46,617 bases of DNA from Deltaproteobacteria bacterium (lineage in GTDB: Bacteria; Myxococcota_A; Polyangia; Haliangiales; Haliangiaceae). Under the pieces are notes generated by a model. It worked only from the letters and a program-made list of their open reading frames with translations. It searched no databases and was not told the origin of the DNA. The DNA is taken from the NCBI GenBank assembly GCA_025353585.1, contig JANXOM010000150.1, positions 1-46,617 of the forward strand, in the 5' to 3' direction. The position numbers were made by a program, and so were the translations under genes. Positions 1 through 8,366 of the stretch are shown here, piece by piece; position 1 is the stretch's first letter, and the number at the start of each line of letters is the position of its first letter.

Positions 1-2
1 CT

Positions 3-2252
3 GCGCCCACCACCGGCGCGCCGGCCGCCCCGGGCACGGCGGGCGTGGGAGCGCCGGCGTCGCCGACCACGAAGCCGAAGCCCATCAGCGGCCCCGCCGC
101 GGTCGCCGCCGCCGTCGCCGCCGATACCGACGAATGCCCCCGCATCGCGCCGAAGGACGCCACCGCGCGCACGCTCACCGGCCGCGCCGCCGCGTGGGGC
201 CGCGACACCTTCGGCGACGACGACGCCGGCCGCCGCATGCCGCTCGCGCTCCTCGGGCTCCTCACCGCGCTCGCCATCGCCGGCACCACGATGCGCCTGG
301 CCGGCCCGCGCGCCGGGCTCCTCGCGTGCGCCGTGGGCCTCTCGTTCCCGCTCCTCGTCCTGCAGTCCCGCCAGCTGACCTCCGAGATCGGCACCGCGTG
401 CGGCGCCGCGCTCGTCATCTACGGCGCCGTCGCCCTCGGCACCACGCGCGCGACGGCACTCGGCATCGTCGACGCGCTTGTCTCCGGGCTGGCGATCGCG
501 GCCGGCCTCTATCTCGGCTTCGCCGGCGGCGGCGCGCTCCTCGGCGTCATCGTCCCGCTCGGCGCGGTCGGCCTCGCCGGCGGCCTCGGCGTCCCCGCGC
601 TCCGGCGCGGCCGCGACCCCGACACGACCTGGGTCTACGGCGTCGTCGCGCTGCTCGCCGGCCTCGTCGCCCTCGCCGCGCTCGCGTACCTCGTCTACCA
701 GATCCTGAACCTCGACCCGCCGAAGCTCGGCGCGGTCCCGCCCCAGCGCGGGCTGTTCGGCAAGGCGATCGTCAGCTCGCCGTGCTGGTCGACCGCGCTC
801 GGCGGCACGTGGCGCGCCGACGACGACACCCGCTACATCTTCGACTCCACCTGGGAGCAGATCGCCTACGGCACGTACCCGTGGGGCATCCTCGCGCCCA
901 TCGCGATCGCCGGCCTCGTGTCCGCGCGCGATCCGCGCCGCCGCCGCCTCGGCGCGCTCGCCCTCGCGTGGGCGGGCTGTGCGTGGATCGCGACGGAGGT
1001 CTTCCAGCGCAAGGTCGGCCTCGCGATCTTCGCCGGCTTCCCCGCGCTCGCCATCGCCGTCGGCGCGTGGCTCGACGGCCTGTTCACGCGCCCCGCTCCG
1101 CCCGCGCCCGATGCGCCCGACGACGAGCGCGGGATGCCGCGCGGCACGATGCTGGTCGGCCTGTTCGCGATCCTCGCCATGCTCGATGTCGGCAAGGACA
1201 TGCAGGAGTTCGCCGACAAGATCAGCGCCCTGCTCGTCGGCGGCGAGGGCCTCGCCTACCCCACGCAGGCCCACCTGTTCCTCGTCCCCGCGAAGCTGTG
1301 GATCCTCGTGCTCGGCACGCTCGTCGGCCTCGCGATCGGCCTCGCGCTGCTCGTGTGGCGCGACACGGCGCGGCGCCGCCGCCTCTCGATCCTGTGCGCG
1401 GGCATCGCGATCGCGCTGACCGTCGTCGTCGGCGCGTTCTGGTCGTTCGCGTGGCAGCCGCGCCTCGCCGAGCACCTCTCGAGCAAGTCGATGTTCGACA
1501 CGTACCTCGAGCTCCGCAAGCCGGGCGAGGCCCTCGTGATGATGGGCGACATGGGCGACGCAGCCCACGACTACGTGCCCGACACGAAGCCCGAGATCAT
1601 GAGCACGCGCGAGCAGGTCGTCCACGCGCTCGGGCGCCCGGAGCGGGTCTTCGCCATCGCGCCGTCGGGCGAGCGCTGCCAGCTGCACCGCGAGGTCGGC
1701 GGCAAGAACTACTTTGTCATCGACGATCGCAACACGCGCGACCTCCTGCTCTCGAACAAGGTCGACGGCACCACGGACAAGAACCCGCTCGCCATCGCGA
1801 TGGTCCGCGAGGAGCCGCCCCAGATCCCGTTCCGGCCGAAGGCGAAGATCACGTTCGACAACCGCGTCCAGCTCCTCGGCTGGGACATGCCGAAGTCCGT
1901 CGGCCGCGCCGACAAGTTCACCGTCACGACCTACTACCGCATCACGCAGGCCGTCGGCGGCGCGTGGAAGATCCTCTATCACTTCGATGGCCCGTCGGCC
2001 GTCCGCTTCAACGGCGACCACGCGCCCATCGACGAGCTGTGCCCGACGTCGACCTGGCAGGCCGGCGACTACATCATCGATCGGCACACGGTCACGGCCG
2101 GCAACTTCCCCGGCACGTACGACGTGTGGACCGGCCTCTTCACCGGCTCGAATCCGAACTTCAAGAACATGCCGATCAGTGAAGGCCCCGGTGACATGCG
2201 TGATCCAGCGGGCACGGACCGCATCAAGATGACCACGATCGTAGTGGAGTGA
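3..2252 (+). CDS. Membrane glycosyltransferase, GT39/ArnT-like, 5' partial
   Basis: The reading frame is open to the left edge, so the true start probably lies outside the window; an in-frame GTG at 45 is the first visible start and sits in an Ala/Pro/Thr-rich stretch that looks like a linker. The first half after that is a run of hydrophobic helices separated by short Arg-rich turns, with the pattern LSFPLLVLQSRQLTSE that resembles the dolichyl-phosphate-mannose/ArnT (GT39) family, where an acidic-residue loop binds the lipid-linked sugar donor. After the last helix (around nucleotide 1450) there is a soluble C-terminal domain of about 260 residues, presumably periplasmic. Family members glycosylate proteins or lipid A from the outer face of the inner membrane. 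The acceptor is unknown. The stop TGA is followed at once by the promoter of the PilZ gene. Family call is moderate; substrate not inferable. Confidence 0.6.
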   Translation, partial: APTTGAPAAPGTAGVGAPASPTTKPKPISGPAAVAAAVAADTDECPRIAPKDATARTLTGRAAAWGRDTFGDDDAGRRMPLALLGLLTALAIAGTTMRLAGPRAGLLACAVGLSFPLLVLQSRQLTSEIGTACGAALVIYGAVALGTTRATALGIVDALVSGLAIAAGLYLGFAGGGALLGVIVPLGAVGLAGGLGVPALRRGRDPDTTWVYGVVALLAGLVALAALAYLVYQILNLDPPKLGAVPPQRGLFGKAIVSSPCWSTALGGTWRADDDTRYIFDSTWEQIAYGTYPWGILAPIAIAGLVSARDPRRRRLGALALAWAGCAWIATEVFQRKVGLAIFAGFPALAIAVGAWLDGLFTRPAPPAPDAPDDERGMPRGTMLVGLFAILAMLDVGKDMQEFADKISALLVGGEGLAYPTQAHLFLVPAKLWILVLGTLVGLAIGLALLVWRDTARRRRLSILCAGIAIALTVVVGAFWSFAWQPRLAEHLSSKSMFDTYLELRKPGEALVMMGDMGDAAHDYVPDTKPEIMSTREQVVHALGRPERVFAIAPSGERCQLHREVGGKNYFVIDDRNTRDLLLSNKVDGTTDKNPLAIAMVREEPPQIPFRPKAKITFDNRVQLLGWDMPKSVGRADKFTVTTYYRITQAVGGAWKILYHFDGPSAVRFNGDHAPIDELCPTSTWQAGDYIIDRHTVTAGNFPGTYDVWTGLFTGSNPNFKNMPISEGPGDMRDPAGTDRIKMTTIVVE

Positions 2253-2271
2253 TTTTTCGCGGCGCGGGGTG

Positions 2272-2277
2272 TATGAC
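2272..2277 (+). promoter_or_regulatory. Putative -10 hexamer TATGAC for the PilZ gene
   Basis: TATGAC ends 7 bases before ATG 2285 and would start transcription essentially at the start codon. It is the reason for preferring 2285 over the upstream GTG 2249 and ATG 2273, neither of which has a ribosome site. Confidence 0.35.
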
Positions 2278-2284
2278 CCGATCG

Positions 2285-2698
2285 ATGGTCAAGGCGAACG
2301 GAGGCGCCACCGCCGAGATGGATGCGATCGTGAGCGAGGTCGCGTCGCCGAGCGACAGCGACCGCCGCGCCGCGCCGCGCGTCTTCGTCGACCTCGAGGT
2401 CGACTACGCTAGCGAGGAGAACTACCTCTTCGCGTACATCACGGACATCAGCGAGACGGGCATCTTCGTCCGCACGACCACCCCCGAGGCGCCCGGCACG
2501 CTCCTGAACCTCCGCTTCAAGGCCGATGACGGCCTGGGCCCCATCGAGGCCGAGGGCAAGGTGATCTGGGTGAACCCCTATCGCCCCGGCGCGCCCGACA
2601 ACCTGCACCCCGGCATGGGGATCCGCTTCACCGAGCTCGACAACGAGCTGCGCGATCGGCTGCTCGAGCTGATCCGCCGCTTCGCGTATCTGTCGTAG
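2285..2698 (+). CDS. PilZ domain protein, TIGR02266-like (c-di-GMP receptor)
   Basis: A single PilZ domain preceded by a short variable tail. Both cyclic-di-GMP contacts are intact: an RxxxR motif (RAAPR) followed about 20 residues later by DISETG, matching the [D/N]xSxxG motif. The C-terminal part (GMGIRF and a terminal amphipathic helix) matches the TIGR02266 PilZ subfamily typical of Myxococcota and related deltaproteobacteria, which act as small cytoplasmic c-di-GMP effectors in motility and surface behaviour. Starts possible at GTG 2249, ATG 2273, ATG 2285 and ATG 2318; 2285 fits the -10 hexamer placement seen across the window, while 2318 has a GGAGG 13 bases upstream. The partner is unknown. 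A second PilZ gene lies at 32291. Confidence 0.85.
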   Translation: MVKANGGATAEMDAIVSEVASPSDSDRRAAPRVFVDLEVDYASEENYLFAYITDISETGIFVRTTTPEAPGTLLNLRFKADDGLGPIEAEGKVIWVNPYRPGAPDNLHPGMGIRFTELDNELRDRLLELIRRFAYLS

Positions 2699-2713
2699 GC
2701 GCGGCTCCTGGCG

Positions 2714-2719
2714 TAGGGT
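2714..2719 (+). promoter_or_regulatory. Putative -10 hexamer TAGGGT for the USP gene
   Basis: TAGGGT ends 8 bases before ATG 2728, with no Shine-Dalgarno between; it lies 15 bases after the PilZ stop, so the two same-strand genes probably have separate promoters. Confidence 0.35.
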
Positions 2720-2727
2720 AGCGCGCG

Positions 2728-4011
2728 ATGGCGATCATCTGCGGGACCGATCTGTCGCTGGCGAGCGCGGGCGCGCTGGACGTGGCGCGCATTCTGGCGA
2801 CGGGGCGCGGCGATGACGAGGTCGTGCTCGTCCACGTCATCGATCCCGAGAGCGGCGCCGCCACGGACGATCAGACGGTGGCCCGCGCCCGCGCCGAGCT
2901 GGAGGCGCAGGCCGCGGCCGCCCTCGCCGCGCATCCCGGCCCGCCGACCGTGCGCACCGAGCTCGTCGTGGGCCCGGCGGACCTGACGCTCGTGGGCCTC
3001 GCCGAGACCGAGGTCGCCAGCCGCATCGTGATCGCCGCCCGGTCCACCGGCGGCTCGCTGCTCCGCCTCGGCACCACCGCCGAGCGCGTCATCGCGCGCA
3101 GCCAGGTGCCGGTGCTCTTGATCCGCGATCCGGCGCCGTGGCTCGGCTACGCGAGCGGCGAGCGCACGCTGCGGGTCCTCCTCGGCGTCGATGACTCCGC
3201 GACGTGCGACCTCGGCATCCAGTGGGTGCAGGCGCTCCGCGCGCGCGGCCCCGTCGAGGTCGTGCTCGGCGGCGTGTACTACCCGGATGACGCGTCGGAG
3301 CGTTACGGCCTCCACGCGCACGGCATGGTCGATCGCGATCCCGAGATCGAGCGCCTGATGGGGCGCGATCTCGAGCGCCGCTTCGGCGACAACGCGGCCG
3401 GCCGCGGCTCGGTCGTCGCGCGGGCCCGCCGCGGCCTCGGGCGCATCGGCGATCACCTGGTCGAGCTCGCGCGCGAAGAGAACTGCGACGTCATCGTGGT
3501 CGGCACGAGCCAGAAGACGGGCCTCGGCCGCCTCGGCTCCGTGTCCTCGATCATCGTGCACGACGCGCCGCAGTCCGTCGTGTGCGTGCCGCCGAGCACC
3601 ACGTTCGCCACGAACAGCGTGCCCGTGCTGCGCACGGCGCTCGTCGCGACCGACCTCTCGCCCTTCGCCAACCGCGCCGTCCCCTACGCGTTCACCGTCA
3701 CGCCGACGACGGGCGAGGTGCACATCGCCCACGTGGTCAAGGAGGACGCCGAGGTCGACCTCGCCGACCTCGGGCGGCAGCTGACCGCGCTCGCCGTCCG
3801 CGGCGCGACGCAGACGGTGGTCCCCCACGTCATCCGCGGCGACGACGCGGCGATCGCGATCGCCCAGCTCGCCGCGCGTCTGGGCGCCGATGTCATCTGC
3901 GTGGCCTCCCACGGCCGGAGCGGCCTGACGCGCGCGCTCGTCGGCTCCGTCGCGGACCGCCTGCTCCGCGTGACGAAGGTCCCCGTGCTCGTGCTGCGCC
4001 CGGTGAGCTGA
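2728..4011 (+). CDS. Universal stress protein with three USP domains
   Basis: 427 residues made of three successive UspA-like folds (about 1-141, 148-292 and 297-427). Each begins with a hydrophobic strand followed by D-(L/D)-S (CGTDLS, GVDDSA, VATDLS) and ends with a Gly-rich nucleotide-binding segment and a PV-hydrophobic strand. The third domain has the canonical SHGRSGLTRALVGS loop of ATP-binding USPs; the first (STGGSLLRLGTT) and second (SQKTGLGRLGS) are recognisable but more divergent. USPs are cytoplasmic stress proteins that bind ATP and act as dimers; most have one or two domains, so a three-domain chain is less usual. It ends 6 bases from the convergent yacG stop, and no neighbour explains its role. 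Confidence 0.85.
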   Translation: MAIICGTDLSLASAGALDVARILATGRGDDEVVLVHVIDPESGAATDDQTVARARAELEAQAAAALAAHPGPPTVRTELVVGPADLTLVGLAETEVASRIVIAARSTGGSLLRLGTTAERVIARSQVPVLLIRDPAPWLGYASGERTLRVLLGVDDSATCDLGIQWVQALRARGPVEVVLGGVYYPDDASERYGLHAHGMVDRDPEIERLMGRDLERRFGDNAAGRGSVVARARRGLGRIGDHLVELAREENCDVIVVGTSQKTGLGRLGSVSSIIVHDAPQSVVCVPPSTTFATNSVPVLRTALVATDLSPFANRAVPYAFTVTPTTGEVHIAHVVKEDAEVDLADLGRQLTALAVRGATQTVVPHVIRGDDAAIAIAQLAARLGADVICVASHGRSGLTRALVGSVADRLLRVTKVPVLVLRPVS

Positions 4012-4017
4012 GCTCGC

Positions 4018-4209
4018 CTACGACTCGTCGTCGGAGCCGGTGACCGGCGTCGTCAGATCGGGCACGCGGTACTCCTCGAGGAACCAGCTGCCGAGGTCCG
4101 CCATCTGGCAGCGCGCGCAGCAGAACGGGAAGACCTTGTTGCCCGCGCGCAGCGCCGTGCGCTTGCAGGTCGGACACGCGAGGGCCTTCGGCGTGCCGGG
4201 CTCGCTCAT
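4018..4209 (-). CDS. yacG: DNA gyrase inhibitor YacG (zinc protein)
   Basis: 63 residues with the YacG zinc site: Cys12 and Cys15 in CPTC, then Cys30 and Cys34 in FCCARC, followed by the family pattern DLGSWFLEEYRVP. In E. coli YacG binds gyrase subunit B and blocks DNA binding. The ATG overlaps the stop of the sigma-54 activator as ATGA, and a GAGG ribosome site lies 7 bases upstream, so it is translated from the same message. The acidic tail (SDDES) is normal for the family. Association with a sigma-54 activator instead of coaE is not the usual enterobacterial arrangement. Confidence 0.92.
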   Translation of the reverse strand: MSEPGTPKALACPTCKRTALRAGNKVFPFCCARCQMADLGSWFLEEYRVPDLTTPVTGSDDES

Positions 4210-5672
4210 ACGGGTGCCTCGTGGTCGAGCCCGAGGGCGGTCGCGCGCGCATCGAGGAGCGCGCGGCTCGTGCCGAGGTCGCTCGCGGCGGCGTCACGAT
4301 CGCCGGCGTGGCGGCCGAGCGCGGCCACGATCGTGTCCGTCTCGGCCACGGCGATCGCGTCGCGCAGCGTGCGCGGCGTGCCGTGCTGCGCGGCGCCCGA
4401 CAGCCGCGAGGACACCATCGCGCCCGTCAGCTCCTGCGCATCGCCCGCGAGGACGAGCATCCGCTCGATCTCGTTCTCGAGCTCGCGGATGTTGCCGGGC
4501 CACGTGTGGGCGACGAGCCGCGCGATCGCGCTCGGCGTCAGGCGCGGCGCCTGGCCCGCGTTGCGCCAGTGCTTCCCGATGAAGAACTGCGCGAGGCGCG
4601 GGATGTCGGCCGCGCGCTCGCGCAGCGGCGGCACCGTGATCTTGAGGACGTTCACGCGATAGAAGAGGTCCTCGCGGAACTGCTTGTGCTGGACCATCGT
4701 CGCGAGGTCCTTGTGCGAGGCGGCGATGATCCGGACGTCCACCTTGATCGGCTTCGTGCCGCCGACGGGCGTCAGCGTGCCTTCCTGCAGCACGCGCAGC
4801 AGCTTGACCTGCAGCGCGGCCGACATGTCGCCGATCTCGTCGAGGAAGAACGTGCCGCCGTCGGCGACCTCGAAGAGGCCCTTGTTGTCCTTCACCGCGC
4901 CGGTGAACGCGCCGCGCACGTGCCCGAACAGCGCGCTCTCGAGGAGGTTGTCGTTGAACGCCGAGCAGTTCTGGACGACGAACGGCTTCTTCGCGCGCGG
5001 TCCGTGATAGTGGATCGCGCGCGCGATCAGCTCCTTGCCCGTGCCGCTCTCGCCGTGGATGAGCACGGTCGCCTCGCTCTTGACGACCTTCGTCAGGAGC
5101 TTGATGACCTCGCGCACGGCCGGCGCCTCGCCGACGATCTCGGTGAACGGATGGATGAACGTGGTCGGCGCGATCACGAGGGGTTGCGCGCGCTCGACGG
5201 CGGCGGCCGCCGAGAGGATCAGATCGCGCGCGTGCTGGAGATCGGCGGCCGCGAACGCGGGCGCCACCGCGGCAAGCGCCTCGGCCTCCGCGGGCTGCAC
5301 GCCGAGCACGCCCGCGATGCGGTCCGCGACATCCGAGGTGCTCGCCTCGTGGCGCGCGCCCGTGGCGTACACGATCGCGGCGAGTCCGCTCGTGCCCCAC
5401 ACGGGCGCGGCGATCATCGTGAGCCCGGCGTAGCAGCGGCGCACCACGACCACGGGCTTGGCCGCGGTCCCCGTCGCGAGCTCCTTCGCGGCGGCGCGCA
5501 GCTCGGCGTCGCACGCGCCGCCCCGCGCGTGCAGCGTGGCGCACGTCGCGTGCGAGGTCCGCGCGTAGCCGGCTCCCGACGCGTCGGAGAGGCCGAGCTC
5601 GAGGCCCCACCAGCGGCGCAGGAGATCGCGCGCGAGCGCGACCTCGGCGAGCGAATCGAACGTCAATGCCAC
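4206..5672 (-). CDS. Sigma-54-dependent activator with PocR-like sensor domain
   Basis: 488 residues. The N-terminal ~110 residues contain three spaced cysteines (Cys44, Cys54, Cys80) and RRCYAGLTMIAAPV, resembling the CHAGL core of PocR-type ligand domains. The AAA+ domain follows (about 178-410): Walker A GESGTGKE at 207-214, the sigma-54 contact loop GAFTGA at 254-259, Walker B GGTFFLDEIGD near 272-282, and a WPGNIRELEN signature. The C-terminus (about 440-483) has the length and Leu/Ala spacing of a Fis-type helix-turn-helix but a diverged recognition helix. It should drive sigma-54 promoters in response to an unidentified ligand. No receiver domain is present, so it is not a classical response regulator. 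GTG 5672 was chosen because TATAGT lies 8 bases upstream. Confidence 0.88.
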   Translation of the reverse strand: MALTFDSLAEVALARDLLRRWWGLELGLSDASGAGYARTSHATCATLHARGGACDAELRAAAKELATGTAAKPVVVVRRCYAGLTMIAAPVWGTSGLAAIVYATGARHEASTSDVADRIAGVLGVQPAEAEALAAVAPAFAAADLQHARDLILSAAAAVERAQPLVIAPTTFIHPFTEIVGEAPAVREVIKLLTKVVKSEATVLIHGESGTGKELIARAIHYHGPRAKKPFVVQNCSAFNDNLLESALFGHVRGAFTGAVKDNKGLFEVADGGTFFLDEIGDMSAALQVKLLRVLQEGTLTPVGGTKPIKVDVRIIAASHKDLATMVQHKQFREDLFYRVNVLKITVPPLRERAADIPRLAQFFIGKHWRNAGQAPRLTPSAIARLVAHTWPGNIRELENEIERMLVLAGDAQELTGAMVSSRLSGAAQHGTPRTLRDAIAVAETDTIVAALGRHAGDRDAAASDLGTSRALLDARATALGLDHEAPV

Positions 5673-5680
5673 CGCCGCCG

Positions 5681-5686
5681 ACTATA
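5681..5686 (-). promoter_or_regulatory. Putative -10 hexamer TATAGT for the sigma-54 activator
   Basis: TATAGT reads leftward and ends 8 bases before GTG 5672. Its TAG is also the stop codon of the upstream MBL gene (5682-5684), so one site may serve both purposes. Confidence 0.4.
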
Positions 5687-6611
5687 GCAGTCGCAACGCG
5701 AAACGCGCGTCGTCGGTGGCGTGCACCCGACCGTCGCGCACGAGCTTGTCGACATGCGCGCGCAGCGACAGCGCGGCGAGCGGCCACAGCGCGGCCGGCG
5801 TGTCGCTATAGGCGTGCGGGACGAGCTCCGCGATCGCCGCGGGGGCACCTGCCCGATGCTCCAGGGCGGCGACGACGCGCGCCTCGCGCATCAGGCGGTG
5901 CGCGATGTACTGGCGCAGCTTCGCGGGGCCATCCGCGATCGGCGCGCCGTGCGCCGGAAGCAACATACCCGCCGGCCGCGCGAGGAGGCGCTCGAGGCCG
6001 GCGAGGTACTGCCCCATGTCGCCTTCGCTCGGCTCGATGAGGATGGTGCCGACGCTCGCGACCATGTCGCCCACGAGCGTGGCGCCCGAGCCCGCAACTT
6101 CGAAGCAGAGGTGACCGGCGGCGTGGCCGGGCGTGTGGAGGGCGGTGACGGCGAGGCCGCCCGCGTCGAGGATCTCGTCGGCGGCGATGGCGCGCGCGAT
6201 CGGCACGAGGCCGACGAGGCGGTCGGCGGTGGCGGCGTGGGCCCAGATCGGGACGCCGCGCGCGGCAAGCGCGGGCGCGCCGCCGACGTGATCGCCGTGG
6301 TGGTGCGTGAGCAGCACGGCCGCGAGGGGTCGGCCAGCGCGAAGATCGGCGGCGAGCACGGCCGCGAGCACGGCCTCCGCGTCCGGGTATGGACTACCGG
6401 GATCGACCAGGAGCTGCGGGCCCTGCTCCGGTCCGACCAGGTAGGCGTTGGTGTGCACGGCCGGCGGGAGGGTCGGTGTGCGCAGCGCAAGCACGCGGAT
6501 CCCCGGCGCAACCTGCGTGGCGACCGTCGCGTCCGCGACATCGCCGGCGCCCGTCGCCGGCGCGGCGGCGCGCAGCGCGGCGTACAGCGCATCTACCGTC
6601 GAGAGCCCCAC
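5682..6611 (-). CDS. MBL-fold metallohydrolase
   Basis: 309 residues with the metallo-beta-lactamase signature THHHGDH (about 102-108), a second metal histidine in TPGHAAGH, an Asp in LVGDM and a late His in LLPAHGAP: the full two-zinc ligand set. The order and the C-terminal extra helical domain resemble the LACTB2/glyoxalase-II-like branch, which hydrolyses esters, thioesters or RNA; the substrate cannot be told from sequence. No signal peptide, so cytoplasmic. It is followed after 9 bases by the sigma-54 activator and then yacG, all leftward. The GTG start is preceded by TACCTT nine bases away and lies in an AT-richer divergent promoter region. Confidence 0.85.
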   Translation of the reverse strand: MGLSTVDALYAALRAAAPATGAGDVADATVATQVAPGIRVLALRTPTLPPAVHTNAYLVGPEQGPQLLVDPGSPYPDAEAVLAAVLAADLRAGRPLAAVLLTHHHGDHVGGAPALAARGVPIWAHAATADRLVGLVPIARAIAADEILDAGGLAVTALHTPGHAAGHLCFEVAGSGATLVGDMVASVGTILIEPSEGDMGQYLAGLERLLARPAGMLLPAHGAPIADGPAKLRQYIAHRLMREARVVAALEHRAGAPAAIAELVPHAYSDTPAALWPLAALSLRAHVDKLVRDGRVHATDDARFALRLL

Positions 6612-6620
6612 CGTTAACCC

Positions 6621-6626
6621 AAGGTA
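6621..6626 (-). promoter_or_regulatory. Putative -10 hexamer TACCTT for the MBL gene
   Basis: TACCTT on the minus strand ends 9 bases before GTG 6611, in a short AT-richer stretch between two divergent genes. Confidence 0.3.
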
Positions 6627-6667
6627 ACTCGCAAAGAGCGTGACGGCTGGTGCTTGTACTCGTAAAC

Positions 6668-6673
6668 TATTCT
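6668..6673 (+). promoter_or_regulatory. Possible -10 element upstream of the 6686 gene
   Basis: The AT-rich stretch 6663-6676 contains TAAACT (6663-6668) and TATTCT (6668-6673). GTGACG at 6640-6645 stands 17 bases before TAAACT and could be its -35. Either hexamer gives a very short leader before ATG 6686; which is used cannot be decided. Confidence 0.3.
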
Positions 6674-6685
6674 GTAAGCGACCCC

Positions 6686-6967
6686 ATGGTCAGCGTCACG
6701 GCCCGCAAGATTCGTGAGCTCGGCTCGGAGCGCCCCGGTGGGGCGAGCGGGCGGATTTACACGGGCTATTTGATCTCCTACCCGTACATCGGGCGCGGCA
6801 TGGTCATCTTCCGCGACCCCCACGGGCACCGCATGATCACGACGCCGGTCAAGCGCGTCCTCGGCGAGCCGGGCGGCAAGATGATCTACGTCGAGACGGA
6901 GAACAGCGTCTACCGCCTCGAGATCCACGGCGAGCCGCTGTTCCCGATGCGCGCGGCGGGCGAGTAA
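6686..6967 (+). CDS. Small protein of unknown function
   Basis: 93 residues, family not recognised. The N-terminal half is basic with a KIRELGSERP segment; the rest is rich in short beta-prone stretches (GRIYTGYLISYP, KMIYVETENSVYRLEI), suggesting a small compact beta fold. No signal peptide, membrane segment or cysteines. The frame can be opened at GTG 6650, but that codon falls inside the AT-rich promoter stretch, so ATG 6686 is preferred. Codon use with G/C third positions supports real coding. It is divergent from the MBL gene and convergent with the ArsA-type ATPase, 20 bases away. Confidence 0.65.
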   Translation: MVSVTARKIRELGSERPGGASGRIYTGYLISYPYIGRGMVIFRDPHGHRMITTPVKRVLGEPGGKMIYVETENSVYRLEIHGEPLFPMRAAGE

Positions 6968-6987
6968 ATGCTCTCGCCAGACGAATC

Positions 6988-7917
6988 TTAGAGGGACTTC
7001 AACTTGGCCGAGAGCGCGGCGATCTGCGGCGCGCCGAACTCCGGCGCGAAGAGCATCGGCAGCTCGGTGATCGGGACGTCGGTCCGCCGCCGCAGCTCCG
7101 AGAGGTAGTGCGCGTTGAGCGCGCGGCGATCGCGCGAGAGGCCCGCGTGGGCGGCGAGCTCGGCGAGCGGCGAGGCCAGCGACGGATCGGCGACGAGCGC
7201 GTCCACCACGCGCGCGACGGCCGTGCCCGCCGGGAAGTGATCCGGATAGATCTGGTTGCAGACGACGTGCTGGGGCGAGATCCCGAGGCCCTCGAGCTTC
7301 GCCTCGAGCTCGATCGCCTCGTTGACCGGCATCTCCTCGGCGAGCGTGACGAGGACCGCCGCCGTGCGCGCCGGATCCGAGAGCAGCGAGACGATCGTCC
7401 GCGCGTCGCGCGTGAGCGGGCCGTCCGGCACGGTCTCCACGATGACCGAGGGCACGCGGAGCATCGACACCGAGTGCCCCGACGCCGGCATGTCGAACAC
7501 GACCGTGTCCCACGTCGGCTTGCCCCGCGTCGTGTCCGTCGTCGCGTACCACGCCTTGCCGAGCACGGCGTAGTCGTCGAGGCCAGGGACCGCCCTCAAG
7601 AAGGCCTTCGTCACCCGGTTCTCGAACACCATCTCGTAGACCGACTTGAACTTCAGGATCATCAGCCCGTACTCGGTCATCGCGGCCGCGGGCGACGTGT
7701 TGACGGCCGACAGGTTCGGCGCGAGCTGCGTGAGCTCCGTGCCGACCGCGGGCTTATCGAAGTACTTCCCGAAGCGGTCATTCGCGTTGGACTCGTAGAG
7801 GAGGGTCTTGCGGCCGCGCGCCGCGCACGCCCCTGCGATCGCCGCCGCCACGGTGCTGCGACCGACGCCGCCCTTGCCGACCACGAGGATCAGCTTGCGC
7901 TCGTAGAGGTCGCTCAT
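6988..7917 (-). CDS. ArsA/GET3-family ATPase, copy A (P-loop Lys replaced by Arg)
   Basis: 309 residues of the ArsA/Get3 branch of the SIMIBI NTPases. The nucleotide loop reads GKGGVGRST (14-22): the signature lysine of the deviant Walker A (Lys15) is present, but the lysine that normally contacts the phosphates is Arg20. Later [16 protein letters not shown] matches the switch-II/A-loop region of ArsA-like proteins (usually DTPPTGH). Family members are cytoplasmic dimers used in metalloid export or client sorting; in Myxococcota and actinobacteria they commonly come in pairs of unknown role. Copy B is at 18554 and has the reverse substitution. The ATG overlaps the stop of the upstream lipoprotein gene (ATGA), so the two are translated together. 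Confidence 0.85.
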   Translation of the reverse strand: MSDLYERKLILVVGKGGVGRSTVAAAIAGACAARGRKTLLYESNANDRFGKYFDKPAVGTELTQLAPNLSAVNTSPAAAMTEYGLMILKFKSVYEMVFENRVTKAFLRAVPGLDDYAVLGKAWYATTDTTRGKPTWDTVVFDMPASGHSVSMLRVPSVIVETVPDGPLTRDARTIVSLLSDPARTAAVLVTLAEEMPVNEAIELEAKLEGLGISPQHVVCNQIYPDHFPAGTAVARVVDALVADPSLASPLAELAAHAGLSRDRRALNAHYLSELRRRTDVPITELPMLFAPEFGAPQIAALSAKLKSL

Positions 7918-8321
7918 CGGGTCACCCCCGGTCCCGCGCCGGTCGGCGCGACGTCCGGCTCGACGACGACCGCCACCCCGCTCGCCTCGGCCGACCGCCA
8001 GCCGAGGAGCTGCCGGAGGGTCCACACGCCCCCGTCGGGCGTGATGTCGACCTTGATGTCGACGACCTTGTCGGCGCCGAGCTGCTTCGCGGCCTCGATC
8101 AACATGCGGTTCACCACGTGGTCGAGATCGACATGCCCCGGGATCGCGATGAACAAGATGTAGGCGCTGGTCACCTGGGCGTGCACGAGCGCGATCGGGC
8201 GCAGGTGGGGACCTACATAGACATTGTCGGGCTGGACCCGGACGGTCGAGATCGACGAGCACGCAGCGCCGCTGGCCGCGAGCGCGGCGGCGGCGAACGC
8301 GACGGAGCGCAGCCAGTGCAT
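7914..8321 (-). CDS. Probable lipoprotein of unknown function
   Basis: 135 residues. A hydrophobic N-terminal segment ends at Cys21 in SGAACSS, a permissive lipobox, so it is probably lipid-anchored. The mature part contains [15 protein letters not shown] followed by [13 protein letters not shown], a pattern seen in small secreted or lipid-anchored TRL-like proteins in which a conserved helix precedes a beta strand; I am not certain of that match. ATG 8321 is supported by TAGCGT seven bases upstream. The stop overlaps the start of ArsA-type copy A, giving a two-gene unit of an envelope lipoprotein and a cytoplasmic ATPase. Confidence 0.7.
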   Translation of the reverse strand: MHWLRSVAFAAAALAASGAACSSISTVRVQPDNVYVGPHLRPIALVHAQVTSAYILFIAIPGHVDLDHVVNRMLIEAAKQLGADKVVDIKVDITPDGGVWTLRQLLGWRSAEASGVAVVVEPDVAPTGAGPGVTR

Positions 8322-8328
8322 CGAGCGC

Positions 8329-8334
8329 ACGCTA
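8329..8334 (-). promoter_or_regulatory. Putative -10 hexamer TAGCGT for the lipoprotein-ArsA unit
   Basis: TAGCGT ends 7 bases before ATG 8321. It faces the hexamer at 8353 for the divergent PEGA gene; the two lie only 18 bases apart. Confidence 0.35.
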
Positions 8335-8352
8335 GCACGACGCCGCGCGGTG

Positions 8353-8358
8353 TATGCT
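8353..8358 (+). promoter_or_regulatory. Putative -10 hexamer TATGCT for PEGA protein 1
   Basis: TATGCT ends 8 bases before GTG 8367. It decides the start: earlier in-frame starts would run through this promoter and the divergent gene. Confidence 0.4.
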
Positions 8359-8366
8359 GGCGCTGG

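Noticed and set aside
2249..2284. GTG 2249 as the PilZ start (GTGA overlap with the glycosyltransferase stop)
   Set aside because: No ribosome site, and the TATGAC hexamer and family length favour ATG 2285; kept only as an alternative.
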